Shown in pieces: positions 1 to 11,767 of a DNA stretch of 64,000 nucleotides. Within the stretch, counting starts at the first letter, position 1. Each line of letters starts with the position of its first letter. The translations under genes were made by a program, and so were the position numbers. The stretch lies in assembly GCA_011009095.1 (NCBI GenBank), contig VTPC01000493.1, forward strand, positions 248,001 to 312,000, read 5' to 3'. The notes beneath the pieces are model-generated. The model worked only from the letters and a program-made list of their open reading frames with translations. It had not been told where the DNA came from and did no database searches. Source of the DNA: Ignelater luminosus. Its lineage: Eukaryota > Arthropoda > Insecta > Coleoptera > Elateridae.

Positions 1-813
1 CGGATGGTCAAGCAGTTCAAACCGTAATTCGTGGATTTTCGCCATGGCAACCGCTGAGGTGTGTCTTGGTGAAACAGGATTTTCTTTTTCTGCAAATGTG
101 GTCGTTTTTTCGCAAGTTCTGCCTTCAGCTTGTCAAGTAATGATGCATAGTATGCTCCTGTAATGGTTTTTCCTTTTTGAAGATAATCGATTAAAATAAC
201 TCCATGACTATCCCAAAAAACAGTCGCCATCACTTTCCCAGCCGAAAAAACAGTTTTTGCTGTTTTTGGAGCCGGTTCCCCCTTTGCAGTCCACTGTTTG
301 GACTGTATTTTTGTTTCGGGCGTATAATGGTGTATCCAAGTTTCATCTACAGTAATTAATCGGCGCCAAAACTTGGATTTATTTCGCCTAAACTGCACCA
401 AAAGAGCATTGGAAATATTCATTCGAATTTAACGTGAGCAAACGCGGCACCCAACGCGCGGACAGCTTTCTCATGCCTAAATGTTGATTTAATATGTGAC
501 AAACACGTTCTTTTGACATGTTCATAACCTCTGCTATCTCTCTCACTTTAATTCGGCGGTCGTCTAGCACCATTTGGTGAACTTTGGCGATGTTTTCGTC
601 GGTAGTTGCAGTTTTTGGACGTCCCGAACGTTCATCGTCTCCCAAGCTCTTACGGCCACGTTTAAATTCAGCAGCCCAAAATTTCACTGTGGTAAATGAT
701 GGTGCAGAGTCCCCATACACAGAATCCAACTCATCTTTTATTTGCGAAGGCGTATTGCCTTTCAAAAACAAATATTTAATGACAGCTCGATACTCGATTT
801 TGTCCATTTTCAT
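1..813 (-). pseudogene. mariner transposase, frameshifted, C-terminus outside window
   Basis: A transposase for cut-and-paste transposition at TA sites. The reading frame starts at ATG 811-813 with MKMDKIEYRAVIKYLFLKG and holds the N-terminal helix-turn-helix region (about residues 5-55), the linker motif SGRPKTATT and a second HTH (VREIAEVMNMSKERVCHIL). It then reads WVPRLLT and shifts frame near 415-430. In the shifted frame the catalytic core continues: VDETW (first catalytic Asp, about 346-348), FWDSHGV (second Asp, about 208-213) and FHQD (third Asp of the D,D34D triad). A short deletion just after FHQD shifts frame again before AMAKIHELRF. All three acidic residues survive, but at least two frameshifts mean no full protein can be made. 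Family assignment is firm; subfamily is not resolved. Confidence 0.9.
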
Positions 814-989
814 AAAAAAAACTCACATCAACTCACTCAAACGACTGTTACATAAAAAACTGCGCGTCCAAAATGGCTGAAACTTTGGTGAGTAACTGTC
901 AACAGATGAACAACGAAATTCAGTAGCTTTTATTTACGAGTGCTGCCATCTTCACGTTGAGGTCGGAAACTTTTCAGACCACCCTCGTA
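1..989 (-). mobile_element. mariner-family DNA transposon, 5' part (cut by window edge)
   Basis: A mariner element lies on the minus strand. Its 5' terminal inverted repeat is at 959-987 and reads inward on the minus strand as CGAGGGTGGTCTGAAAAG followed by TTTCCGACC, a typical mariner end. It abuts a TA dinucleotide at 988-989, the expected target duplication. About 146 bp of leader separates it from the transposase start at 813. The 3' end and second inverted repeat lie beyond the left window edge. The transposase is frameshifted, so the copy is probably inactive. It lies upstream of a Mitf exon, in opposite orientation, probably inside a Mitf intron. Confidence 0.9.
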
Positions 990-1642
990 TTATGATTTTA
1001 AAACGCAAGTTTAAAATCTTTAGGCCATTCAGTCAAAATTCAGGTAAATTTACTTCTGACGACTTTAAGCCTGTAGGCCTGTAGAATCCATGAGGTCGTG
1101 TTTAGCGAAATCCAAGAGACACCAGTAGTTACCAGCCTGTCATTAATTTTATTGCAAAAGAGCAAAAATTTATTAGATAGAGAAAAATTTATAAACAAAA
1201 ATTAAAATTCGAGTAGATCTAAAATAGGGGGTACTCTTCTGTTGCGATATCGATGCAGACAAGCATTATTTAATTTCATTTTAAAAGAGATGAGTTGAAA
1301 ACAATTTTCCTAAGAAACTAAGCTGAACTGAACATGTATTTCCTGTTAGTTTTTGTATTGGTTTTTTCTTGAATACCTTTAAAATATGATTATCATTATG
1401 ACAGTTATAATTTTTAACATTAAGTATACATACAGACTGTTGTAAAAACAACCGTTAAAATACTACACCATGAAGGTATAACCTTCAATAAATAGAGAAT
1501 ATGTAATTTTGTCTTACGTAAGTATTGAATGGACAGTAACACAGAATCAAGATTTATTGCTATACAAGGTGTTTCTAAATTATTATGTATTATATTCTAA
1601 ATTTAATTCACTTCAAAACTTTAATTGATATTTTCTTTGCAG
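990..1642 (+). other. intronic sequence upstream of the Mitf bHLH exon
   Basis: AT-rich sequence with no coding signature, ending in a polypyrimidine tract and AG at 1641-1642. The following exon starts in the middle of a codon, so at least one coding exon lies upstream. I did not find the expected basic-region exon here, so it should lie left of the window. Confidence 0.55.
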
Positions 1643-4600
1643 TCGAACGTCGACGAAGATTTAACATAAACGATCGAATAAAAGAACTTGGAAGTTTATT
1701 ACCGAAGAATAACGATCCATACTTCGAAATAGTACGAGATGTACGACCAAATAAAGGTACAATTCTAAAATCGTCAGTAGAATATATAAAATGCCTTAAA
1801 AACGAAGTCCAAAGATTGAAACAAAACGAAGCCAAACAAAAACAAATAGAACACTTAAACAGAAGGTTACAGCTCCGGATACAGGTAGATACATTATAAT
1901 TTGTAATATATTCCCTTCTTAAACTCTTTTTTCCTTTCCAGGAATTAGAACGCCAAGCTAAAACACATGGATTACCAATTTCAGACTTCAGTTGGCCAAC
2001 TATGCCCACCACAAATATTCCTCCCTATAATCCATACGGAAAAAGCCAGAGTCAGCCAGTAACCACTAATCTTATGCCATCATTATTAATGCCTGATCCA
2101 ACTAAAAAGGTAATTATTATTTTTATGTTAAATGATTTTAATCTTCCAAAGTTAATTAGATGATCAAACTGGTTTTGTGAGTTTAACGACTTTACAACTG
2201 AATCATCAGTGACTGTTAAACGAAATGTGCACCGATTAATTTTTTGTAAATCTTGTGGTGTTTTACATAACACTGTCATTTATCATATGAAAACACTTTT
2301 AAATAAAATTAGGATGCAAACAATAACTTTTTTCCGGCACATCATTACTTTTAACTAAAATGATGTTGAAAAACAAACATTTATCAAAATGCTTAAAAAA
2401 TTTTATTTCTGAAGTCAAAGAATTGGAAAGTTGCAATTTCACTCACTTCTTTATTTAACTTTTTAAAAAAGAAAGACAGTATCTAAAAGACATGAATCTC
2501 TGCTTTTATGACTAAGGAAAGGCTTATGCCTTTCCCCAGCATTTTTATAGTATAAAATATATCAGAATTATGAAAACTACATTAAAAATATGTTTGGTGC
2601 AGCTGTTAAAATTAACTAACCTTTTTTCTGGGAAACATTCATGGACATCCCTATCTAGAAGGTATACTGCTGCTGAATATACTTACAAAATAGAAACAAA
2701 GTTTATTGATTCAGAAGTTATTATCTCCTTGCAGGATTGTATCAGAATGTTCGTTCTTTTTTATTGTGTTTTGCCAATTGAATATCTATCTCTGTCTACT
2801 GTGATCAAAGCTTTAAAAGCTCACTTTCTTCATGGCCTGTTTTGCTCCAAATACTGCATCATCAATTTTACAAATACTAGAATTCGAGGTAACTTCAAAG
2901 TTTTGATATTCTCTAAATCAACATAATTCTAATTTACCAAAGACAGTTTTGCTATTGTTTTCATATTTTATGAAAAAATAATAAATGCCTTTCTATTTTG
3001 ATTGTTTATAGTAGCATTCCTTAACTCAAAGTCGGGCTGTCCAGGGAGACTAGGAATCTCGAGATCCTTGGACCAAACCTGTCAAAATAAATCCCAGGTT
3101 AAAAAATTCGTAATAATTGGGGGTAAATGAGAAATTACAGGTTTTTAATTTCGTGCAGGCCCGTTTCTAAATGAAATTCATTCATGGTCCCTTTCCCAAA
3201 ATTCACTTATTAATGTATTTCCTTTAGAAGAAGTTGGCGATTCCCCTACGGTATTGGTGTTGTGCAGATTCAGCACACACGAACGTAGATGCATGCACCC
3301 TATCATTTAAGGTGGGTATCGATCATCAGCATTTCTATTCAGAGAAATCTTCTAGGCAAAATAGAACTCGGCAGTTTACTATTACCGTTAGAGTGACTGC
3401 TTTTCTTCTAAATTCCTGACTGCTTCATTGACTATTATTATTCATCTCAAACAATACATGTAATCGTGCTTTAACACTTACTACTGAGAAAAGATCAGAT
3501 GATTAATTTTACTACTTGTACTTGGTCGCAATGCTTCACTCAAAAGAACTAAGTGGTTCTGAGTTGTCGTTCCATTAACGCTAACAGTAAACTGACGCTC
3601 TTGATTTTGGGGAATAAAAATGCTGTAATTTCTTTTCTTAAGCCCAAAAGATTTGAGCAACTTATTCTAGCTTTATTTAATCACTTTGGAACATTTTGAT
3701 TAAAACGTTTTTTAGAATCTTTTTGCTACTTTGTTCAGACCTTCTACAATCCGCCACTGCTTACAAACTTGCGTTAGTTCCAGTTAATTTGAAACTTTAC
3801 AATTATTATGGAAAACCAGATGATTTCACACTTTCATCTCATTAGTTATTGATTTCTGGATCAGCATGAATTAGTTATTAATCTCAACGAAGTTGTTATT
3901 TTAATTAGTTACGATATCACTTACGCTAGTACTAAACTGACAAAATAATTCTTCTATATTAAAGGAAATATTGTGAAGAACCGCGAAAACTTTTAGCGAC
4001 TATAGCATAGCCCAAACTTATTTTGTGACTCATAGTTCCAGTCACCAAGACTGTAGCAACAATCTGTTGAAACCCGAAATTACAAAGAATTTGGTAAATA
4101 TGTTCAAAACTTATTTTTATGAATGTAGCAGGCAATTCTGAGAAATGCCCAAAAGAAAGCTTAACAGAACAGTTGTTTTTGCTAAAAGCTTCTAAAAATA
4201 ATTCATTGATTGACTCGTTTTTTTGCATCACTATGTCTTAACACCCAATCCAAATATAACCTTCCTATGTTTACTTATTGATGGCTACCTGTCAGTGTAT
4301 TCATACCAGTTTAGTATACAGGACCTATGTGACCTATTTACTGTTCATACCTACTACTACTTGCTTAAGTTCTGAATTAGCAAACATATTTTTTCTAAAT
4401 AAACTTTTTTGTCTCCACCACTGCACAGAGAAAAAGCCAATACCATACAAAATAAATGAAGTACTCAGATCATAGCAATATGACTCAGTTGATAGAAGAT
4501 GGGTATCATATTATTTGCAAGGTTCTTGAATTAAATACTATTGAACGTTTCTATCTTCACCTATAGACCTGTAAAAACTATTTTTATGTTGATTCAAAAT

Positions 4601-6717
4601 TTAGAAAATGTCAATGCAACACGGTATAAAAAAGTGTGACTTAATATTTTGGCTTATTCTACTTAAAATAGGTACCAAATTCATGCATGCTTCTTGTGAG
4701 AAAACATAAAACAGTTGTCTCAAGTTGTCACTAATTTCTTGGAAAGATCATTTACAATTGAAATTTCCAAAATTTGTTCAAAATGCTTGATTTACTCTTC
4801 TTTTCTTTCCAGATTTGTTCTGTATTTCTAAACACCATAAGTGACATCTCACCTTGGTCCTGAAAAAAAAATTATCAGCTTGGAGTAGCAGCTAGTAGCA
4901 ACAACAATATATCTGTAATGAAAGTAATATGATCAAAAATTTTTATTGTAAAGAGAGGCAGTGGAATTTTGTGAGAATGTCTGTGATTGTACCATCAGAG
5001 TCATTGTGAGAATAACAGAAATATTCGACAGATATGCATATAAAATTCCATAGTCAACCTTTATAATTATGATAACCTTTGATCATACTATATATGAAAT
5101 ACCCCAGTGTATGAACAAAAAACTGTAGGGTGCATTTTTGAGCTTTTTTTTTATATACTTCAGTTGAAGTCGAGAAAGAATGTCTTTGCTATATTTACTT
5201 AGGCAATTATCAAATATATCTGTACTTAAAATAAAACTGCTCACCTTATTGAATACTTGACATACCAAATAATATCTTTATACAGACAAAATACTAAATA
5301 GCAATACTAAAATGCAAGACCAGAATTTTATTAGAAGTTAAATACTGAACTTTACCAATGTTTCATTTGATCTAATAATGTTAGTGGTACATTCTTAATG
5401 GTATTAGAAAGTCTGATTGCTGCTAATGTCAAAAAAGGACTAAAGTTTTTTCAAAATAATTAATTTCTTATTTCTGTCCATAGATCAAAGTATTGTGCTC
5501 TGGTGAGGGTACCCAATACAAAAACTTGTGAGGTAGGAGATGTCTTATAGTAACAACCATGTATAGAATTTCATTCCAGTATTGCATGCTATTTCTAAGA
5601 TATCAGAAAAAAAGAAACTTTGATGTCCTGTATCTCAAAAATCATTAAATTTAAGACATAAATTGGCAAGGGAAACTAGATGTACTTACAATTAGTGTTG
5701 ACTCAGGAATCTTTATTGCATGTCAATTATTTTAGATTTTGTTGGGATACCACGATTCTCTAATTTGCTTCCCATTGTTCATCTATCTCATTTCTTCCTT
5801 TTTCATGATAAAAATTAGATTTTAGTTCTTTTATGGGTTTGCTGGAAGATCTTTTTGTTTATATCATCCTGTAAGTCACATCATTGTTGGCATATTCCTG
5901 AGTATATATGTCATCTTCATTTAACCTCTCGAATAGTTCATCCATAAGATGGAGTAAACTTCCGTGCAGATATTAATTGATCAATCTTACTATGGTCAGT
6001 TTGATTTGTTTCTTCAAGACAGTATAATCATTTCAAAGTTATTGTAGGAGTTTTGTTTTGCTTTGGAGGAAGCAGACTCTTTTAATAAATTGGAACTTCT
6101 TGTACATCATAGGAACAAAATACTGCATGCTAATGTCTTTTCACCCCCAATTATGAAACTATGGAAAGCAGAACATAAAAATGGAAATACTGATTTCTGT
6201 ATACCTTTACCTATAGGTATCTAACTTATCTTTTATGGTTTTATATGCTTTGTATAAAAAACTTGAAAAAGATGATGAAACAGCTGTGGTATTGCTTGAG
6301 AACATTAGAAATTAAAATCCTAGATGTTAAAACCTCACTTTATCTAGAATTTATTAAAAGTAGACATAAGTAATATTGTGAGATTTATATAAGTATTTAT
6401 CTACTGTTCATGGCTGATAAACAAACACAAGTAACTATAAAGTATTCTATTTGTTCTAGATGCCAGATGTAGTAACTGATGCAACTTTAAGCATATCAGC
6501 AATGGAAGAATTAATGGATGATGATGAGCCAGTCAATAGAGTCAATGGAGATCCTATGCTTTCATCTCCACATGCCCTAGCAGATCCTTTACTTTCATCT
6601 CCAGCACATCCTGGTGCTGTAGGAGACCCTATGTTGTGTGAACCTCGTTTACCATCACCCACCAGCCATATTGATCCAGTTGATGGAGAAACCTTAGATA
6701 TGGACATGATTGCATGA
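1643..6717 (+). CDS. Mitf: MITF/TFEB-family bHLH-leucine-zipper transcription factor, last three coding exons
   Basis: This encodes the C-terminal part of a nuclear E-box-binding factor of the MiT/TFE family, which drives lysosomal and autophagy genes. Exon 1643-1884 enters with 2 nt of a split codon and starts [16 protein letters not shown], the end of the basic region plus helix 1. The loop with [12 protein letters not shown] follows, then helix 2 ([14 protein letters not shown]) and a leucine zipper ending RLQLRIQ. Exon 1942-2109 continues [10 protein letters not shown] and a Pro/Ser-rich stretch. Exon 6460-6717 encodes [10 protein letters not shown], repeated DPMLSSP/DPLLSSP-like motifs and a TGA stop after DMDMIA. 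All four internal splice boundaries are AG/GT, and the two complete introns are phase 0. Codons and splice sites are intact. The N-terminal half and the first part of the basic region lie upstream of the window. The loop is about six residues longer than in vertebrate MITF as I recall it. Confidence 0.93.
2110..6459 (+). other. 4.35-kb intron of Mitf
   Basis: The intron runs from GT at 2110 to AG at 6458-6459 (TTGTTCTAG). The longer open stretches in it have no recognisable domain or splice context. It contains a perfect 8-bp-arm hairpin, GGAAAGGCTTATGCCTTTCC, at 2516-2535. I see no further exon or named repeat, although small alternative exons cannot be excluded by eye. Confidence 0.6.
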
Positions 6718-7600
6718 TGTAGAATATATTTTCTTTTGCTATTTTTTATTTTACTATAAATGTGTTTTTCATAATTTTATGAAACTGTAGGCTTCTATTT
6801 GATCAATTCGTTCAAAATTGAAATGCTCAAAAGTACATTTTATGTAGAAAAGGCAAAATTAGTAAATGTATTAGTTGGAAGCAATAATTAAACAATAACA
6901 TATTGCAACGAAGATTATTATTTTAAATCAGATTAGTCGTTTTTCATATTCCAAGTCAAATTTATTAAGACCATCATCAAACCAGCAACAACTAAAGTAG
7001 AGAAAATAAATAACTTTCTAAATTTACTTGCAAGTTTTACCAAAGATTTTCTAAATATGAAAATCGACAATTGGATTTAATAATAATTTAGTGATTCTTT
7101 TTCATGTTGTGCGGATTAACGAGTTACAATCCATAATTTATTACTTATATAGTTATTCATTTCTCACTCGCAAAATTGTATAAAATATAAAATGATTTAT
7201 TTTTGTTGTTTAGTAGTAAGTAGTTCATTTCGTGAAAAGAAGACGTAGCTTTGATATATAGGAACAGTATTGAGCTGTTTTAACTTACGTATTGTGTTAA
7301 GTATACTGTAGGAAGTTTAAAGAGAAATTTATTCTGTTGCAATTTATATTTTATTTTATTTTTGTTTCTATTTTATTTAATGTTGTGTACTATAATATTT
7401 TATAATAATAACTAAAGAGGTGCCTTAAATTTCAATTGAACATTTTACCTACTCATTATGATAAAAAACTCTTCATAATACATACTACATATCTACTGAC
7501 TATTATGGACAAACACATATGAAATGTAACTTAAACATTAACAAATTTTTGTATTTTCAATATAAATCAAGAAAAAATAAAATTAAAAATACAATACTGA
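6718..7600 (+). other. probable Mitf 3' UTR with candidate poly(A) signals
   Basis: AT-rich non-coding sequence follows the Mitf stop. AATAAA hexamers occur at 7005-7010 and near 7575-7580, and either could direct polyadenylation. No transcript evidence is available, so the end of the mRNA is a guess. Confidence 0.35.
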
Positions 7601-8290
7601 GGTGCCGAATTTTGTTTTTGGAACAATTTGTGTAGACACTTCTAATTATCACATATGCATGTATTTCCCTAGCAATTTATTTTCTAGTGAACCATAATCA
7701 TTATATGTAGAGATGTAGAAGATACATAAGTTGTTTCAAATATTAATGAATCTAAATAACAAATAATTAGATAAATTATATGTATAAGATTTTATTTTAG
7801 ATAAAACAATGTGATGTTAGGGATAAGGATAACTTAGTAAGGAGACTTGTCCTATATAAAAAATATTAACACAAATTTGTGTCAGAAATTGAAAATTAGT
7901 TTCTGTTATCCCTATTATATATAGGAAATATTCAAATATAACTATTATAAATTACATTATTGTTTTATTTTCCTGCACAATTCCTTAACTATTCATTTAG
8001 TTATACAGGGTGTCTCTCTGAAATACATGAAAGTATATAAACCTAGGTACTAAATACATCATATTTCAGAATGAAAAGAAAATTATATCGTTTTTAAAAG
8101 CTGCCGATGAATTAGAAATAAAAAGTGCTACTGTGTTTTTTCATAGGGTGCACTATTTGAGGATAATCTTTTGAAGCCATAAAATCCATAAATGTGAATG
8201 CCTACTATTAAGTTTGGAAGATAAAATCCCGAAAACATGAGAATTATGGAAATAATTCTTTCGAAATATTGGTAAAGATTATATCAAGTA
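7601..8290. other. AT-rich intergenic stretch
   Basis: No gene seen. It contains TATACAGGGTG at 8002-8012, an end motif that recurs in the window in the opposite orientation as CACCCTGTATA (22509, 29003). Confidence 0.4.
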
Positions 8291-8294
8291 TAAA

Positions 8295-8563
8295 CACAAT
8301 AAATAAATACAAGAAAATGTATGTATAACGCCCTATTGTAGTCTCAATGCAGATCATAACTGGTCTAGGCTTCCATTTAAGTGAGTATGTTTTAGTGCTC
8401 TAGATACCTAAACCACAAAAATCGCAAAGAAGCGGAAGCAAAGCACACTTGACAGAATATCACAGCCCACAAATGCGATTCATAGTTTTCTCTTCCCAAG
8501 ACTTGAATTCAGATCATTTGGCTCATGCCCAAACACCCTACCCACTGAGCCAAATAAATGGTG
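8295..8563 (-). mobile_element. tRNA-derived SINE-like element
   Basis: Read on the minus strand from about 8560, the sequence starts TGGCTCAGTGGGTAGGGTG, which matches an RNA polymerase III A box (TGGCTCAGTGGG, 8541-8552). About 35 nt further on is a degenerate B box, TGAATTCAAGTC (near 8500-8511). That spacing and order are typical of a tRNA-like SINE head. A body of roughly 200 bp follows and ends in a T/A-rich run near 8295. The B box has drifted from the consensus and the copy is probably old. Boundaries are estimates; no target-site duplication was identified. A decayed tRNA gene is the alternative, but the long body argues for a SINE. Confidence 0.55.
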
Positions 8564-10130
8564 ATTGTAAACATATAGAAGGTATAATATTAAAAAGGTT
8601 ATTTTCAAAGCTAGTATAGGAAAAACAAGGAAAATGTAAAAAGAGCAAGAATACTTTTGTTGTGCCCTTTCTAGTTTCGGTATTACTGATAATTAACCCT
8701 AGATTAGATTTTCTCCCACTATGGGTACTACCAGATCAAATTTTAGGGGGCGGCAAAAACTTAAATTAATGATTGAGTAAATCTCTCCTTTCAACGAGGC
8801 AAAAAACTGCTTCTTATATTGAATCTACTAGCTGCGTTTCTTTGTTATTTCAATTGCTGCTTAAATGCTCAAACACTAACTGAAACTACTTTAAAGATCA
8901 ATTACTTATCACAGCCAATGGCAAACACGTTTTTAAGTTACTAGTACGTATTCCACCTTGGTATTCATGCACCTGGTAGGAAAGAAGGAAGTGGACCGTT
9001 TTAGAAATTCAACAGTCTCTGTTTAGTCAGAAATGAAGACTTTAGGAAAAGTGAAGATAGATATGGGATAAGAGGTAATTAAATCTGTAGAAAAAAAAAC
9101 ATGAAAAACTTTATTTGATAGAAAAGAAGCTACAAGATGGAAATTGAATTGCTTGTATTCAAAACAAATTCATATCTATCGATTATACAAATTAAAAAGT
9201 AATAATAAAGCTCCTGTCGAGATTCATAGTAAAAACATATACACCCATCTGTTGTAGGTTTTGTAGTACTTTAATCTGTGCCAGTTTGAACAATAGCTAT
9301 TATATCAGCTAAGCAATATATCTCAGGAATACTTTGCATGTTAGTCACATTCAGAATTTTTCAAATTATAGCGAGCTAAGCCATCTTCAATTTTATTATT
9401 AGAATTTGCTTATCTGAATTGAAATGAAATGAAAATAAATTGAACCAAATCTGAACTACAAACGAAAGAGTGCTCGCTGAATAGCTTATGTTTTCAGATG
9501 TGTTCAATGATAATACCGCCAATCATTCGTTTGTATGTGTAACTAGTTGTGCTCGAACGGTGAGAAGAGCGTCCAAGGACAAATGTGATAGCTCACAGGT
9601 ATGTTATACTGAAAAGTTGCGGATTTACTGTTATTTACTGTTTGCAGTATTGCATGTTTTGGGAAGTCGAGACTAGACATAACCTCAAATTAAATTGTGA
9701 TAACTGATAGAAGACACTTTCTTTCACACTATGATGTGTGTATGTGTATGGGTAAGCTATGAACTTACCCTTCTCATCCAGGTTAGTCCGCCATTTGCAT
9801 ATTTTGTTAGATTATGTGATAACTAAATGAATCACTCAATTGGGAATTCATTTTGCAACTAACTTTATTAGGAATTTTTTATGAAAATTGCACCAAAAGA
9901 TTTCTGCTTGAGACGTAGAACATTGAACAATAATGACGAAAAGCATTCACAAAACTAAAAAAAATGAGCGGAGAATCAATAATAACCCGGTAGAGAATAA
10001 CCAAAACTAAGTATTTTGGGCATCAGATAATGAAGATGAAGAAAATGATATCCTCTTGTAAAACATCATTAATGCAATTCAACTTAGTTGACTGTTAACC
10101 GTGATGAAGTCATGAAGGTAGAAATTATCA
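8564..10130. other. intergenic, no gene recognised
   Basis: AT-rich DNA with only short open frames and no recognisable domain, RNA gene or repeat. Confidence 0.4.
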
Positions 10131-11110
10131 AACAATTACCCCAGTGCAACGCACTGGTTTTTGTTAATACTCAAAAGTGGGTTCTATCTGATCTAAATTG
10201 CCGACTGACTGACTGAAATCATCGATAAATGGTGCGCATGGCACCGGCTTTAGAGGTCGTTCGACCTCTCTCAAGCCCGTTGGAATGGATCGTCCTGAAC
10301 GCAGCGTCCGTTATTGGTAGAAGTTGGAAGTGGAATCTTCGTTGTTTGTCTTTGGGCAAGGCAGTAAAGTAGGCTTGAGAGGCGATGTTGATGATGGCGT
10401 CGCGGCGGTTCTTGATTTGGTGGATTGTTGATCTTGGAGCTGGTTTTCAGGTGAAATTCTTGAAGTTGACACGGACGACGAATTGGAGATGGTGCACGGG
10501 GCACAAGCGGAAGGTATTGGTTGGTTAATTATGGAAGTAGGTTATTAGGATAATTGAATGAATTTTAAATTGGGAATAATTAAATAATTGTTGATTGAGA
10601 TTGGATATAATGAGTTAGGATTGGTAAGACAAGGTGGTGGGTGGGGCAACGGTTTTTCTCAGAACCAAAACCCCCCGCAGTTCGCGCTGCGAGAGGATTT
10701 GGCGGGAAATGAATGGCGGGAATGGAAGGGGGTTATCCACGGGTGACGGACGGAAGTAGAATTTCGGCAGCTGAGGAGTGGTTGCATCCGAGGAGCCTCG
10801 GGCTCGAATGACAACAATGGCGGTGGATGTGCTGGGACCTGCTCCCCCCAGAGCAGGCTTGGCGGACGAGGCTGAGAAAGTTGGATCTCTACCGGGCCTA
10901 TCACCCCGGACCTAGGCGCAGGACACCGGTAGATGGAGTTGGCTACTCTACCCGCCCTCCCGTTCGGGTGTCGAATAGCCGTTGGAGTTAGCTGCCTACT
11001 TTTCAACTTCGGTGCATCACCCGCAGACGGAGACCGGATCGACTGCCTCGCTACGCACTCGAGGCCGGACTGCGAAATTGCCGACAATTTTTGGAGCTGT
11101 TTTATAGGTA
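10131..11110. repeat. GC-rich island with hairpin cluster, probable fragment of an unclassified retroelement
   Basis: About 980 bp stand out by high G+C and many CpGs in a strongly AT-rich setting. At the left edge three perfect stem motifs occur within 130 bp: CCAGTGC-AAC-GCACTGG (10141-10157), GGTGC-GCATG-GCACC (10231-10245) and GAGGTCG-TT-CGACCTC (10253-10268), with a GACT tandem run between the first and second. A 156-codon open frame (10659-11129, minus) is proline, serine and arginine rich and resembles no family I know; GC richness alone can produce it. CpG-rich 5' leaders of non-LTR retrotransposons look like this, as could a CpG-island promoter. No reverse transcriptase is present, so the class is open. 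Confidence 0.4.
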
Positions 11111-11498
11111 CCAATGAACACTTCAACATTGAACCATTAAAACAATTCTTAAATAAAACATCAGTAGCAAACTTTTTGGTGAAAGTTATGTATAAAAATA
11201 TTTTAAGTTTGAAAAAATTGGATTTGAGAAATTGAAATTCTGCTTTTTGTCTAGGTTATGCGAAAAGGTGTTTAGTTATGATGAAGTATTGGTAGAAGCG
11301 AAGCAAGACGTAGTAGAGCAGTACAGAACTGTGTAATGGAAGTCTGACGGGATGCGCTGCGTATCGGCGTGCGCAATTCAAGATCGATATCAATGATCGT
11401 CCATCACTTCTTTTTTCCAAGAATTTTCTCTTTTGAGAACCATGTTCTGAAGTAAGTTAACCAAACTTTTACATTTCTTTATGATACTCTTGACAATT
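11111..11498. other. intergenic spacer between GC-rich island and TIR element
   Basis: Mixed composition falling back to AT-rich. No coding or repeat signature is evident. Confidence 0.35.
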
Positions 11499-11537
11499 CC
11501 CACATAGCATGATAATATTTATTACATATGGTATAAA
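11499..11537 (+). repeat. left terminal inverted repeat
   Basis: Begins CCCACATAGCATGA. It pairs with 13333-13371 on the opposite strand; the first 14 bases are identical and the following bases match with small gaps. Confidence 0.8.
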
Positions 11538-11767
11538 AATTTCAATATCAACATTGATTATATGTTCAACATAGGTATATTATATTTGTAGCATGTTTAC
11601 TTTGTCCAACACTTCCTAGTTGATTTCATATGTATTAAACATGTTATTGCAAATTGATATCATATGTAAAACACGTTGATTAAATCAATAAACTTACAAA
11701 AATTTAATATGAAATACATATTTATTTAATGAGAAATAAAAGAACAGTCAATATAGCATACATATAT

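Noticed and set aside
2570-2926. 118-codon open frame in the Mitf intron as an extra exon
   Set aside because: No convincing splice sites around it and no similarity to MiT/TFE proteins; starts and ends at random stops.
7815-7920. TTAGGGATAA and TTATCCCTAT as a homing-endonuclease-like site pair
   Set aside because: The shared 10-bp inverted match is short, the I-SceI site is not matched in full, and no endonuclease gene is present.
10659-11129. 156-codon open frame in the GC-rich island as a gene
   Set aside because: High G+C lowers stop frequency on both strands; the peptide is low-complexity Pro/Ser/Arg and resembles no family.
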